From the NCBI GenBank assembly GCA_016710275.1, contig JADJXS010000001.1, positions 2,790,001-2,854,000 on the forward strand: a DNA stretch of 64,000 nt, read 5' to 3'. The notes under the pieces were generated by a model that saw nothing but the letters and a program-made list of their open reading frames with translations, was not told the origin of the DNA and did not search any database. Numbering within the stretch: the stretch's first letter is position 1; each line of letters opens with the position of its first letter. The DNA comes from Phycisphaerales bacterium. Its GTDB lineage: Bacteria > Planctomycetota > Phycisphaerae > UBA1845 > Fen-1342. Below are positions 8,634-21,122 of this stretch, piece after piece. Both the position numbers and the translations under genes were made by a program.

Positions 8634-10263
8634 ATGGCGAATCGGCTCAAGATGGCGAAGGTTCATTCCATTCAGACGTTGCACGCGGCGGGCTGGTCGC
8701 AGCGGCGGATTGCGGGTGCTGGGCGTAGATCGCGGCACGGTAGCCCGCTATGTTCAGGCGGCGCGGGCGGTTGAGCAAAACCAGCCGAACCTGCCCACCG
8801 GTCCGCCGGACGATCAAGACCAGCCAAACCCGCCCACCGGGTCGGGCGGTGCATCGGGAGGTCAAAACCAGCCGAACCCGCCCGCCGGGTCAGGGCCGGC
8901 CAGCCGCTGCGCGCCGCTGCGAGAAGTGATCGGCGCGTGGCTGGAGCGCGGGTTGTCGGCCCAGCGCATCTGGCAGGACTTGAAGGCCGAGCACGCTTTT
9001 TCCGGCGGGTACGACAGCGTCAAGCGTTTCTGCCGGCGGCTGCAAGGGAGCGCAGCGCCGCCGTTCCGGCGGATGGAGTGCGCTGCGGGCGAGGAAGCGC
9101 AGGTGGACTTCGGCCGCGGCGCGCCGGTCCTGGCGCCGGCCGAGCCGGGGTTGAAGGGCGACGCATCCTCGGGATCGCGCGCGGCCGGCGCTACCGCCGC
9201 CCGCACGTACTGCGGGTGGTGCTGAGCCATTCGCGCAAGGGGTACAGCGAAGTCGTCGAGCGCGCCAGACGACCGACAACTTCATCCGCTGTCTGGAGAA
9301 CGCCTTTCAGCACTTCGGCGGCGTGCCGCGGATGCTGGTGATCGACAACCTGAAGGCCGCGGTGACCAAGGCCGACTGGTTCGACCCGGGCTGAATCCCA
9401 AGCTCCAGGCCTTCGCCGAGCACTGCGGCACGGTGATCGTGCCAACCCGGCCGTACACGCCGCGGCACGAGGGCAAGGTCGAGCGCGGCGTTGACTACGT
9501 GCAGGAGAACGCGCTCAAAGGCCGGACCTTTGACAGCCTGGCCGACCAGAACCGCTATCTGGCCGAATGGGAAGCCGCCGTCGCGGACACGCGCATCCAC
9601 GGCACGACGCGCCAGCAGGTCGGCAGGGTCTTCGAGCAGATCGAGCGGCCGGCGCTGCGGCCGCTGCCGGCCACGCGCTTCCCGTGCTTCCAGGAAGGCC
9701 AACGCATCGTCAATCGCGACGGCCACGTTGAAGTCGCCAAAGCCTATTACTCGGCGCCGCCCGGAGTTCCTCGGCCGCAAGGTCTGGATCCGCTGGGACA
9801 GCCAGGTCGTGCGGCTCTTCGATCCGCAGTTCAAGCAGATCGCGATTCACGCCCGACGCGAGCTCCGGCCGCTTCGCCACCGATCAGCGGCACATCGCGC
9901 CCCGAGAAGCGCGGCGGCCTCGAGCGCGGCGCGGTCTGGTGGCTGCGGAAGGCGCAGGCCATCGGCCCCGAGGCCGGCCGCTGGGCCGAGACGCTGCTGG
10001 CGCGCCAGGGATTCACGCCCCTGCGCGCCGTCATGGGGCTGGTCAGCCTGACGCAGCGCCACGCGAGCGGCGCGGTGGAACAGGCCTGCGCCAGCGCCCG
10101 CGCCCATGCCGCCTGGCGACTGCGCGACCTGCGCAATCTGCTCAAACGCCAGGCGCCGCCCCAGCAGGAGCGATTCGAGTTCATCACCGAGCACCCGCTG
10201 ATCCGGTCCTTGTCGGACTACGGCCGGCTGGTGCGTTCCGCCTTCGAGGAGCTGCACGCATGA
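8634..10263 (+). pseudogene. istA: IstA transposase of IS21, multiply frameshifted
   Basis: The IS21 DDE transposase. Fragments can be followed through several frame changes: the N-terminal HTH (KVHSIQTLHAAGWSQRRIA), then VLGVDRGTVARYVQAAR, EEAQVDFGRGAP (catalytic Asp region), VLRVVLSHSRKGYSEVV, MLVIDNLKAAVTKADW, and PRHEGKVERGVDYVQENALK with the catalytic Glu, followed by the C-terminal region to SAFEELHA. Breaks lie near 8715, 9170, 9265, 9390 and 9780. Three imperfect in-frame copies of QNQPNPPTGSG are inserted behind the HTH (8774-8890); their DNA resembles the element's terminal repeat. A start with MANRLKMAKVHSIQ at 8634 is the likely original one. Not functional as read. Confidence 0.85.
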
Positions 10264-10315
10264 AAAAGACCAGAAAAGGCTTCTTCCCCTCCGGAGAGCA
10301 CCAGGGAGACCTCCC

Positions 10316-11106
10316 ATGAATGACGCCCTGCGCACCGCCCTGACCCGCCTGCGCCTCTCGGGCCTGGCCCATTCGCTGGACGTGCGATTGGCCGAGGCCA
10401 GCGGCAACCGGCTCGGCCATGCCGAGTTCCTGGAACTTGTGCTCCAGGACGAGTTACTCGTCCGCAACGACCGGTTGATCGGCCGCCGCACCAAGGCCGC
10501 CGGCTTCCGCGAGCAGAAAACGCTCGAAGACTTCGACTGGCAGTTCAATCCGTCGATCAAGCGGAAAATCATCTTCGACCTGGCCGCCGGCCGCTTCCTC
10601 CCGCGAAGCGCGCGACGTGCTGCTGCTCGGCCCGCCCGGCACGGGCAAGAGCCACCTGGCCCAGGCCATCGGCCACGCCGTCATCAAGGCCGGCGCCACC
10701 GTGCTCTATCGCTCCATCTTCGATCTGGTCCGCGACTTCCTCGGCGACGAAGCCGTCAGCGGACACGAGAAAACCCTCGACCGCTATCTGCGGCCCGGAG
10801 CCGGTCATCATCGACGACATGGGCATGAAGCAGGCTCCCCAAACGCTCAGGAGAGTACCTGTTCGAGATCATCATGCGCGCTACCAGGTCCGCGCCACCA
10901 TGATGACCTCAAATCGCCCGCTGGAAGACTGGGGCAAACTGATCGGCGACGTGCCGGCCGCGACCGCTATCCTCGACCGCTTCCTGCACAACGCCGAGGT
11001 GATCAATATCACCGGCCGCAGCTACCGCCTCCGCGACCACGCCGCCAAACCCGAGGCCACTCAAAAGAAGAAACCAAAACCCGCTTGCGAACCCGTGGCG
11101 AAGTGA
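10316..11106 (+). pseudogene. istB: IstB ATPase helper of IS21, frameshifted
   Basis: AAA+ ATPase that assists IstA in target choice. It starts MNDALRTALTRLRLSGLAHS in the normal position behind istA. Near 10600 the frame changes and the Walker A motif LLLGPPGTGKSHLAQAIG follows. Near 10790 it changes again around the Walker B (VIIDDMGMK), and after about 10860 the conserved end QVRATMMTSNRPLEDWGKLI is read in a third frame. Three or more breaks mean no intact product. Confidence 0.86.
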
Positions 11107-11125
11107 GCATCATGCAAAAAACTGG

Positions 11126-11174
11126 CTGGTTTTGACCCGCCCACCTCTGGCTGCATTTAACCTGCCCGGTGACA
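11126..11174. repeat. IS21 right terminal inverted repeat
   Basis: Reverse complement begins TGTCACCGGGCAGGTTAAAT and aligns with the left end at 8518-8566, sharing TGTCA, GCAGCCA and GTGGGCGGGTCAAAA blocks. Followed directly by TCTTCCTG (11175-11182), the second copy of the target duplication. Confidence 0.8.
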
Positions 11175-11514
11175 TCTTCCTGATCGTGGACGGTCACCCG
11201 GTGCATCGCTCCGCCGCGGTGCGCGACTGGCTGCAGGCCAACCGCCGCCGCATCCGCATGTTCTTCCTGCCGGGCTACAGCCCCGAACTCAACCCCGACG
11301 AATATCTGAACAACGATGTCAAGACCAACGCCATCGGCCGCCAGCGACCCGCAACCAAAGACGAACTGATCCTCAACCTCGAACTGTACCTCCGCGACAC
11401 ACAGCGGAGACCCCATATCGTCCGCAACTACTTCAAAGCCGAACCCATCCAATACGCCGCGGGGTAATACATGTTCAACATTTGGTGGCCGGGGTAATAT
11501 GAGTCCACGTGCAC

Positions 11515-11925
11515 TCACGGCCTGTTTCCGAGCCGGAATGTGGCGGACGCTTCGATGTCGTCGGGGGTTCCGTGAACCAGATCCTGCCCCGCCGAGGCCA
11601 ACCTACAGAACCACACACCCGGTTCAATCTCCACCGAGATGATGTGCACAGGCTGCCGCCACGGGTCGAAGAAGTAGCTCTCCCAGAGGTGCGTCGTAGT
11701 GCGCATCAGATCCGCCCTGAGGTCGTCTTGCGATGTGGGTGGCGATTCACCTGCGACCGCTGCGCGCATGCGCAGAAAGTGCAGGGTCGCGTGCAGCTTT
11801 GACTGTGCCCGTTGGGACCCAGTCTGTACCGAGGTATAGGGTCCCCTGGTGAGCACATGGTGCAGTGCGAGCCCGCCCCACAAGGCCAGTGCAGCAGCTA
11901 TCGCCGCACCGAGGACAGGGTGCAT
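11515..11925 (-). CDS. GspG-like (type II secretion pseudopilin domain) protein
   Basis: About 136 residues. One N-terminal membrane segment (PVLGAAIAAALALWGGLALH) is followed by a helical linker and a small globular domain. FFDPWRQPVHI and LASAGQDLVHGTPDDI match the DPWGxPY and SxGxDGxxGTxDDI calcium-loop motifs at the end of GspG-type pseudopilins. The classic prepilin peptidase motif (G|FTLxE) is missing, so it is not a standard major pseudopilin. It lies alone between the IS630 right end and the beta-helix gene, on the same strand as the RHS fragment beyond the IS. A role as a partner gene of an RHS cassette is possible but only inferred. The 209 bp behind it (11932-12140) hold nothing recognisable. 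Confidence 0.55.
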   Translation of the reverse strand: MHPVLGAAIAAALALWGGLALHHVLTRGPYTSVQTGSQRAQSKLHATLHFLRMRAAVAGESPPTSQDDLRADLMRTTTHLWESYFFDPWRQPVHIISVEIEPGVWFCRLASAGQDLVHGTPDDIEASATFRLGNRP

Positions 11926-12140
11926 CTGCATATCCGGCTCCCGCTGGATGTCTCAGCACATTCAGACCGTGGCGCAGCCGAGACCCGTGATGGCGACTGC
12001 AACACCCGCCCTTGCTGTTCAGAGTTATACCAGGGATCAGAGCGACAGTTGCAGATTGCGGGCCGAGAGATGTCAAGGCTGTGCGCGTGGCGCCATCGGC
12101 GGCCGCGCCTATTGCGGCATCCTTCACCCGCCGTGTCCTC

Positions 12141-15100
12141 TCATGATCCGTCCACCAGCCGCGCCACGAACGGATCGATGTCGAAGTTCGTCAAGGCGCC
12201 GTCGCCATCCATGTCGCCGGCCACGATCGCACACTCGGGATACAACACTGCAAAGGCGTTCGGATCCGTCAGCGCCAGTACGAACGGGTCCACGTCGAAG
12301 TTGTTCACCGCGCCGTCGCAGTTCAAGTCGCCGCGCAGTGCTGATCCGAACTCGTACGCACCCATGTCCACTCTTGCGTTCCACACCCGGATGCGACCAT
12401 CAAGGTCCAGCGCCGCCGCGCGCGCGGCAAAGGGATTGCCCGCGTCAATCGCCGGGGAACCGGCGGAGAGTCGGAAGTCCGTCGGCCCCGCGAAGAGCGG
12501 ATCCGCGTCGAGCACTTCGAGAAACCCGATTGTCGGCCACGGCTGCTCGGAGTAAATCCCTGCCATCCCGCCCTCGACGATCGAATGGGACACGTTCACC
12601 TCGGCTAACGGCCGGAACCCGTAAATCAGGGCCAGTTCCGCCCCCTGCGGCGCGGAGTTGTCGAAAATGATCGAGTCCGCGATCGTGCAGTATGCAAGTC
12701 CCCGAAGCGCGACCCCGCCGCCGGCGCCGGTGGCCGTGTTTTGCGTGATGGTGCAGTTGGTCGCCGACAGGAAGGACACTGATCCTTCGTCAACCAGGAT
12801 TGCCCCACCGTGCTCGGCCGTGTTCCGGTGAAACAGGCAGTCCTCCGCATGCGCGACGGCGCTGAGCACCGTATGCAGAGCGCCGCCGGCGGTGGCCCAG
12901 TTGTCCTCAAACACACAGGCGCGGAAGATCGCGCGCGAGGCCCATTCGCACGTCGCGGCGCCGCCGACCAACCCGGCCGACCCGTTGTTGCGAAAGACGC
13001 AACGGTCCACAACGGTTGCCGACTCAAGAGCATTGAAGGATGAATATCCATGATTCGTCGCGAAGAGCATCGCGCCGCCCGGGTTGCTCTCAAAGTGGCA
13101 GCGCTCGAATCGCGGAATTCCGCTGTTGCGCATCACCACTGCCCGGCCCAGCGCATTGCGAACCGTGACCCCGGACACGTCCACGCTCTCGAACTCGCGA
13201 AGCAGCAGCAGCGCCGCCACCCCCCCACCGTCCAGCACGCACGCCGCGGGACTCCCGCTTGCACTGGTCAGCGTCACGGAACGGCCGCCGAATGTCAGCG
13301 CGCGGTTCCCCGTGCCGGAATGCACGCCGTCCGACAGCCGGACGATGTCCCCATCGACGGCGGCGTTCAGGGCCGCCTGAACCGTCGGGTGCTCGCCGGG
13401 TACATCCAGCTCGTCCGTCACGTTCAGCCGAATCTCCATTCGGCGCGGCGGATGAAGCGCTGTTCCGCCCACAACCAGCCCGCACGAATACGCACCGTGC
13501 GACAGCGAAGGAACGTCGAGGATGACCTGCACCACGCCCGTCTCCCCCACCGCCAGCACACCCGAAGTCGACGCAGGCTGGGCCCAATTGCAGCCCTCGA
13601 TCTCCCAGATCAAAGGCGCTCCGCCCACGTTACGCAGGACTAGCTCGATCGCTGATTCCGGGCCACCCACCTGTCGCGCCAGCGTTACCTGACCCGGAGC
13701 GAGCGCCAGCACCGGCCCTGATTGCAGTTCATGCGCCCCGATGTCCACCAGGCCGCCCTGCGGCGACACCCGCGGCAGGCCGTCGGCATCCGTCGCGCTG
13801 AGCGGAACCGGCGGAGCGGCGGTGCCGAGATCTCGGGCCGGCGAATCGGGCGCCAGGTGGTAGTCGCCGTTGAGCGCGAACCGCGGATCCTGATCGATGT
13901 TCCCCGCCCCCGCGTGCCCGCCCCGCACCACGCTGTTAGTGACAGTCGCGGTTCCGGAGATCTCCACCGGGCCGTTGTTCCACACAATCGAGTTCGTGAC
14001 GGAGGTGGCATTGCGCACGCCGCCATACGGCCCGCCGTTGTCGGCGATCGTGCAATTTACGATCTGCGGTCCTCCAGACGCATTCGAAGCGGCGACACCG
14101 CCGCGCCGATTTCGGACAATCGTGCAGTCGCGAAGCGTCAACGAACTGAAGTCCGCCCTGACCCCGATGTCGCCGTTCCCGCGGATGACCGTCCGGTCGA
14201 TGAGGGCGGATCCGGCATACGGCGTTGAGATGCCCGCGAAGTTGCCGCCCTCAATCACACAGTCCTCGATCAGCGCCGCACCTCCGAAGATCGCGATTCC
14301 GTCCATCAATCCGCCGGTGCCTCGCACCGTGCAGGATCGGACCTGCGTCCCGGGTCCAATTGCAAACGCCCCGGTCTCCATGTATTGCGAGTGCGCCCGT
14401 TCGATTACGCACCCTTCCGCCACCGCTCCGTTCCCCAGCCCGACCGCACCGTGAGAGGCCTCCAGTGCATTCACCACCCGGCAGTGTTCGATACGCACCT
14501 GTGCTCCGACGGCCAGAATGGGCTGACTACTGGTCATGCCCTGCCGGAGGTTTCTCAACGTGATCCCGCGCAGCAGCACCGCTCCCCCGGCCGACGGATC
14601 CAACCGAATCTGTGCTGCGCCGCCCTGCCCATCCAGCACGCAGCGCTCCGGGTCATCCGACTCGCTGCGCACCGTCAGCGGCTTGTTCACAGTAAACGTC
14701 AGGTTCCCCACCCCCGTATGGACGCCATCCGCGAGCAGGATCGTTTCGCCGTCGAGCGCGACGTTTAGCGCCGCCTGGATCGTCGGAAACACTGACGGTA
14801 CGCGCAGCACGGATGTCACATACAACGTCAACTCCAACTCGCGATCCGGCTGCGGCGGCGGTCCGCCGCTGACCCGCACAGTGCACGAATAGACACCGCG
14901 CGCCAGCCCGGCAGGGTTGATGACCAGCATCGGCGCTACCAACTCATTCGGACCCGCACTGCCAACCGGCGGGTCGGCGGTAATGAACGGGCACTGCGGC
15001 GAAATCTGCCAATCCAGGATCCCAAGTCCCGCATTGCGGACCATGATCGGCACCGCGACCGGCGCATCGCCCAGCGGCACCGACACGCTCAGGTATGGCG

Positions 15101-16301
15101 GCGCGGCCGCCAGCAGCGGCATGTTCGGGTCCAGCTCAAACGCACCCATATCAACCCGCGGAGTCCCGTCAATGTCTCCGTCCAGGACACGCGGGGCGTT
15201 GTCAAGCGCCGTCGCCGACAACCCGCCCGGCGGCGTCGGCGTGCCTGCGTCGATACACGGCGAATCCAATCCCACCCGCGCATCCCCTGGGAACAGGAAG
15301 ACCGGATCGTCTCCGAGAACAACGGCCCCGGGCGAAAACACTCCGCCGCCGCTCGCCGCGCCGCCGGCGCCGCCCTGAATCACTGAGTAGGACGCGGCCA
15401 GCACCGAGCCTGTGTCGATCAACAACGGCCGAGTTGCGTTGTCCCAAATCACGGAATTCACGAGCGTGACCGTGCCCCCAAGCACCCTCACCGCCTTCAG
15501 CCCCGGATTGAACGCGATTGTGCAGTTGGAGATCGTCAGCGGACCGGTACCTTCGATGACATTCAGGGTCGTCTGATTGTTCTCAAACAAACTGTCGCGG
15601 ATGAACGCCGACGCATTGCCGGACGCCCGCAGCACGCTCTGTGCACCTGCGTTCTTCTCAAATCGCGTGGCCTGCACGACCAGCGTTCCGCCCGACGAGT
15701 CGATCGCAGCACCGGCACCGTAGGGCAACGCACCGACGTTGCCCGAGAAGATGCAGCGCCGCACGGTCAATTCGCCGGCGCTCTGAACAATCCCGCCGCC
15801 GTCCAGATTCGACAACCGGCAGTCCTCAACCACCAGCCGTCCACTGGTCATCCCCACCAGCCGCCGTTGGCTGGCGACCTGCGCTTCGCGAAGCGTCAAC
15901 CCGCGGATCACGGCCGGCGACGTCATTGCCGCGCTGATGGTGAAGATTCGCCCTTCCCCGTCGGCATCCAGGATGCATGCATTCGGGTCGCCGCTCGCAC
16001 TGCGAATCGTGATCGCCCGGCCGCCCAGCCCGTTTCCGTGGGTGACGTAGGTGCCGTCGGCGATGACCACCTCCGCTCCCGACGGTGCGATCGCCACCGC
16101 CGCAGACACGCTGCGATTCGGCCCGCAGCCAGCGCCATCATGAACGGCGCACAACCCCGACCACGAGTCATTGCCGGCAACACCATCGACGTAATAGGTT
16201 TGCGCTTCGACCCCCGTTACAAATGCCAAGGCGGGAATCAACAATCCCCAAACACCATGCCAACCACCGGAACCGCTTTTCATAGCCGTTGACCGTCGCA
16301 T
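12141..16301 (-). CDS. Secreted parallel beta-helix protein with dockerin-like C-terminus
   Basis: About 1386 residues. The ATG at 16301 (MRRSTAMKSGSGGWHG) is preceded by GGGAG 6 nt away and opens a signal peptide ending near VEAQ. Three similar modules follow, each starting with a short strand block like FPTIQAALNVALDGETILLA (two clear copies) and running into right-handed beta-helix repeats. They are separated by immunoglobulin-like stretches beginning YLSVSVPLGDAPVAVPI or ALAPGQVTLARQ. The C-terminus has two Ca-binding loops, GDLNCDGAVNNFDVDPFV and GDMDGDGALTNFDIDPFV, as in dockerin type I. Predicted to be exported and surface-attached or released; beta-helix proteins often bind or cleave polysaccharides, but no catalytic residues can be assigned. 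Confidence 0.88.
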   Translation of the reverse strand: MRRSTAMKSGSGGWHGVWGLLIPALAFVTGVEAQTYYVDGVAGNDSWSGLCAVHDGAGCGPNRSVSAAVAIAPSGAEVVIADGTYVTHGNGLGGRAITIRSASGDPNACILDADGEGRIFTISAAMTSPAVIRGLTLREAQVASQRRLVGMTSGRLVVEDCRLSNLDGGGIVQSAGELTVRRCIFSGNVGALPYGAGAAIDSSGGTLVVQATRFEKNAGAQSVLRASGNASAFIRDSLFENNQTTLNVIEGTGPLTISNCTIAFNPGLKAVRVLGGTVTLVNSVIWDNATRPLLIDTGSVLAASYSVIQGGAGGAASGGGVFSPGAVVLGDDPVFLFPGDARVGLDSPCIDAGTPTPPGGLSATALDNAPRVLDGDIDGTPRVDMGAFELDPNMPLLAAAPPYLSVSVPLGDAPVAVPIMVRNAGLGILDWQISPQCPFITADPPVGSAGPNELVAPMLVINPAGLARGVYSCTVRVSGGPPPQPDRELELTLYVTSVLRVPSVFPTIQAALNVALDGETILLADGVHTGVGNLTFTVNKPLTVRSESDDPERCVLDGQGGAAQIRLDPSAGGAVLLRGITLRNLRQGMTSSQPILAVGAQVRIEHCRVVNALEASHGAVGLGNGAVAEGCVIERAHSQYMETGAFAIGPGTQVRSCTVRGTGGLMDGIAIFGGAALIEDCVIEGGNFAGISTPYAGSALIDRTVIRGNGDIGVRADFSSLTLRDCTIVRNRRGGVAASNASGGPQIVNCTIADNGGPYGGVRNATSVTNSIVWNNGPVEISGTATVTNSVVRGGHAGAGNIDQDPRFALNGDYHLAPDSPARDLGTAAPPVPLSATDADGLPRVSPQGGLVDIGAHELQSGPVLALAPGQVTLARQVGGPESAIELVLRNVGGAPLIWEIEGCNWAQPASTSGVLAVGETGVVQVILDVPSLSHGAYSCGLVVGGTALHPPRRMEIRLNVTDELDVPGEHPTVQAALNAAVDGDIVRLSDGVHSGTGNRALTFGGRSVTLTSASGSPAACVLDGGGVAALLLLREFESVDVSGVTVRNALGRAVVMRNSGIPRFERCHFESNPGGAMLFATNHGYSSFNALESATVVDRCVFRNNGSAGLVGGAATCEWASRAIFRACVFEDNWATAGGALHTVLSAVAHAEDCLFHRNTAEHGGAILVDEGSVSFLSATNCTITQNTATGAGGGVALRGLAYCTIADSIIFDNSAPQGAELALIYGFRPLAEVNVSHSIVEGGMAGIYSEQPWPTIGFLEVLDADPLFAGPTDFRLSAGSPAIDAGNPFAARAAALDLDGRIRVWNARVDMGAYEFGSALRGDLNCDGAVNNFDVDPFVLALTDPNAFAVLYPECAIVAGDMDGDGALTNFDIDPFVARLVDGS

Positions 16302-16427
16302 GACAGGCTCCCGATAGCACCGCCTCCCGAGTCGCATGCACGCACGGCACCGCCCGCTGAGGCCGGCCGCTGCGCGCAAGCCATCCCCCCGACACAACGA
16401 ATTGTACCACCACTGGCGTTCCCCGCC

Positions 16428-16793
16428 TCAGCTCACTTCGGGCCGATCCGCCCGGCCGCGCGACAGTTCCACCGGATAGCGCTGCGCATTTTGCCTGATC
16501 TTGTCGCGGATTGCCGTCGAAAGGTCGATTTCGAGCGAATTGGCGAGTGCGAGAAGATAGCTGCCGACGTCGGCCATTTCCTCGGCGATTCGCCGGCGCG
16601 TCTCCGCGTCCACCAGCCGAGTGGGAAGCTCATCGCTGCGGAGCCACTGAAAGTGCTCCATCAGCTCGGCGGCCTCGATGGCCAGTGACATCGACAGGTT
16701 CTTGGCGTCGTGAAATTGGCGCCAATCGCGCTCATCCACGAACGCCGACACCAGCCGGCGCAACTCCGCGACAGTCGTGCTCTGGTCCGACAT
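16428..16793 (-). CDS. MazG-like nucleotide pyrophosphohydrolase
   Basis: 121 residues, one all-alpha NTP-PPase domain, the size of single-domain MazG/RS21-C6 enzymes. The metal-binding acidic residues are present: IEAAELMEHFQW (ExxE) and EEMADVGSYLLALAN (ExxxD). Such enzymes hydrolyse non-canonical or surplus dNTPs to the monophosphate and pyrophosphate in the cytoplasm. The ATG at 16793 has AGGA 6 nt upstream. It follows the phosphorylase gene on the same strand at a distance of 144 bp, with no evident functional link. Confidence 0.9.
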   Translation of the reverse strand: MSDQSTTVAELRRLVSAFVDERDWRQFHDAKNLSMSLAIEAAELMEHFQWLRSDELPTRLVDAETRRRIAEEMADVGSYLLALANSLEIDLSTAIRDKIRQNAQRYPVELSRGRADRPEVS

Positions 16794-16937
16794 GCTGTTT
16801 CCTGATCCCTGGCACTTCGGACAAAGGCCCCGTCGACGACCGGGCGCGGGGCCGCGCCGGTCCCACGGCAGCGACCGCGCGTGGGCCGGTCGTCCCGGAA
16901 CGAAGGCAGTCGTACGTCGGCCGGACGCCGGCGGCCG

Positions 16938-19499
<2,562 letters not shown>

Positions 19500-19804
19500 G
19501 CGATCCTACTCCACTCGGGTTCTCGCGCGCCCAATGGGGCGCTGGAGTGACGGCCGCCATTGTCGGGAAAAGAGCGCACTTCGGCCAGTCCGCGCCAAAG
19601 CGCCGTTGGGCCGAACAGCGATGTGACTTGCAGCCCCCTGCCACTCGCATGAGGCCGGTTCGGAGCGAGCCGCCCGTCTGCCCCCCCCGCCCGGGCGGAC
19701 AATCGTGGTCGGGGTCTTCATACCCTGCATCCGCCCCAGCGTCCGCACCCGGAGATTGGCATTCTCAAGTCCGAGCCGCCGCTGAACCGGGGCAGAGCAG
19801 CCCG

Positions 19805-20959
19805 TTATTCCTCGTCCTCACGGCCGCCGGAAAGCGCCTCAGCCGGGACCGACGCGCACCGAATCACCCGCCCATCGCTCGACCCCATTCCGGCAGGATC
19901 CACGGTCAGCCCCCCGCCGCTCGGCGCCAGGCCCGATCCCGTCGATCCGATGCGCGGCCACAGGTCCATCGTCCGGCGCCGCGCCCGCGTACGGGTCTCG
20001 GTCACTGCGATGCGCACCTCGGCAAACGCCTTCTTCATGCTCACCAGCGCGGTCTCCGCCTGCCGATTCGCGTTGCGCAGCCCGGTCAGCTCGGACTCGT
20101 AGAACTGCCGCTGCTCGACCAGCCGCGCGTTCTCCCGCTCCAGGTGCCCGATCTGCGCTTGCAGGTTCTTCTTGTCCACGCGCCCCGCCTCGAGCCGCTC
20201 CTCCAGCGACTTCTGCATCCGCTGCAGCTCGCCGATCCGCTCATGCGCGATCTGGATGTTCTGTTCAAGCTGCAAGCGCGTCGCCCGCGACTCCTCCAGC
20301 GCAAGCTGCGTTTCCTGAACCCGCGACTGCAACGAGGCGCGTTCCTCCATCGTCTCGCGCTGGCTGCGCTCCAGCTCATCCAGCCGTCCGCGCATCGAGC
20401 GGAGATCGCCGCGCAGCCCGTCGCGCTCCTTGCGAACCGCCCACAGCTCTTCCAGTTGCTTGTTGGCGGTCTTCAGCTCGCTCGCGATCTTCGTGTTTTC
20501 CTTGTCCGCCGCGCTGACCTGCTCCGCAAGCCGTGACGCGCGGACATTCGCCTCCTCGACCTGCTCCTCCAGAATCCCGACTTCCTGCTTGATCTGCTCC
20601 AGCGCGTCAATCCGCGTCTGGAGCGTGACGGCCTGCCACTCCAGCTCCTGCACCTTCTGCTGCGCGGCGTTGAGCTGTTCGGTGGATTGCACCAGGTCGC
20701 GCTCCAGCGTCCCGCGCAGCTCCTGGTAGCGGTCGAGCTGATCCTCCAGCTCGTTGATCACGCTCAGCACGTCATCCCGCTCTTCGAACACCGTGTCCTG
20801 GATCCGCGTGGAACCCGGCGCCAGCTCGTCAATCTCCGGCAGCGCCTCACGAGGCGCGCTGCTGAACTCGGGCGCGGCCGTCGTGCGGGCGCTGCGTGAT
20901 GCGGCGCCGCTGCTCGGGCCGGTGTTCGTCGGGGTGTTCCGCGAGGTGGGCTTTTCCAT
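19805..20959 (-). CDS. Long coiled-coil protein
   Basis: About 384 residues from the ATG at 20959 (MEKPTSRNTPTNTGP). A Ser/Thr/Pro-rich N-terminus of about 50 residues is followed by some 250 residues of nearly unbroken heptads (VINELEDQLDRYQELRGTLE, LEWQAVTLQTRIDALEQIKQ), typical of a rod-like coiled coil. The last 60 residues are Gly/Ser-rich and probably disordered. No signal peptide or membrane segment. The enzyme class is unknown; a structural or scaffold role is inferred from composition only. It sits between the L,D-transpeptidase and phosphorylase genes on the same strand. Confidence 0.75.
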   Translation of the reverse strand: MEKPTSRNTPTNTGPSSGAASRSARTTAAPEFSSAPREALPEIDELAPGSTRIQDTVFEERDDVLSVINELEDQLDRYQELRGTLERDLVQSTEQLNAAQQKVQELEWQAVTLQTRIDALEQIKQEVGILEEQVEEANVRASRLAEQVSAADKENTKIASELKTANKQLEELWAVRKERDGLRGDLRSMRGRLDELERSQRETMEERASLQSRVQETQLALEESRATRLQLEQNIQIAHERIGELQRMQKSLEERLEAGRVDKKNLQAQIGHLERENARLVEQRQFYESELTGLRNANRQAETALVSMKKAFAEVRIAVTETRTRARRRTMDLWPRIGSTGSGLAPSGGGLTVDPAGMGSSDGRVIRCASVPAEALSGGREDEE

Positions 20960-21122
20960 GATGCGAGTGTCCCGGACTGGGTGTCTCGCGCCGACGGTGC
21001 GCTCCTCCATCCGGACGCAACCGCCGCGCTCCGGCATTCGTTATCGGTGGAGGCTTCCTTCGGCTTGACGGTTTCTGCGCGACCGGCGGAAGCTGCGCCG
21101 CCCCCCCGCGCCCGGACGCCTG

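Larger units (their letters stand above)
8518..11174 (+). mobile_element. IS21-family insertion sequence nested in IS630
   Basis: 2657 bp bounded by TGTCA and TGACA. The ends form an inverted repeat of roughly 50 bp (8518-8566 against 11126-11174) with high but imperfect identity, including the shared inner block GTGGGCGGGTCAAAA. It carries istA and istB in the usual order, both frameshifted. The insertion point is inside the DDE domain of the IS630 transposase, so it arrived after the IS630 element. Confidence 0.88.
7771..11467 (+). pseudogene. IS630-family transposase, frameshifted and split
   Basis: DDE transposase that would cut and paste the host element. The N-terminal HTH region (RKSAAARTFGVSRTSIDTWL) and linker are in one frame to about 8232. 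The frame then changes (EEYPAIARRARAEHAEIHWAD, first catalytic Asp), and again near 8385 (TNRGHLCFLVFDGSF). The remaining part resumes after the IS21 insertion at 11183: IVDGHPVHRSAAVRDW (second Asp) and YSPELNPDEYLNNDVK (catalytic Glu). Removing IS21 and one target copy joins RRRRIFL directly to IVDGHP in frame. At least two frameshifts plus the insertion make it inactive. Confidence 0.88.
7718..11496 (+). mobile_element. IS630-family insertion sequence, interrupted by IS21
   Basis: About 1.1 kb of element DNA once the nested IS21 is removed, normal for IS630. Imperfect terminal inverted repeats can be seen: left CTAACCGGGACATATAATAT at about 7717 and right (reverse complement) TTACCCCGGCCACCAAATGT ending at about 11496; both continue to a shared CATGT. 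TA dinucleotides stand at both edges, as expected for IS630 target choice, but exact limits are approximate. It lies next to the RHS fragment at 7342-7620. Confidence 0.7.

Noticed and set aside
8634..11106. Programmed frameshifting in the IS21 genes
   Set aside because: At least five breaks in istA and three in istB, without slippery motifs at consistent places; decay or sequence error is simpler.
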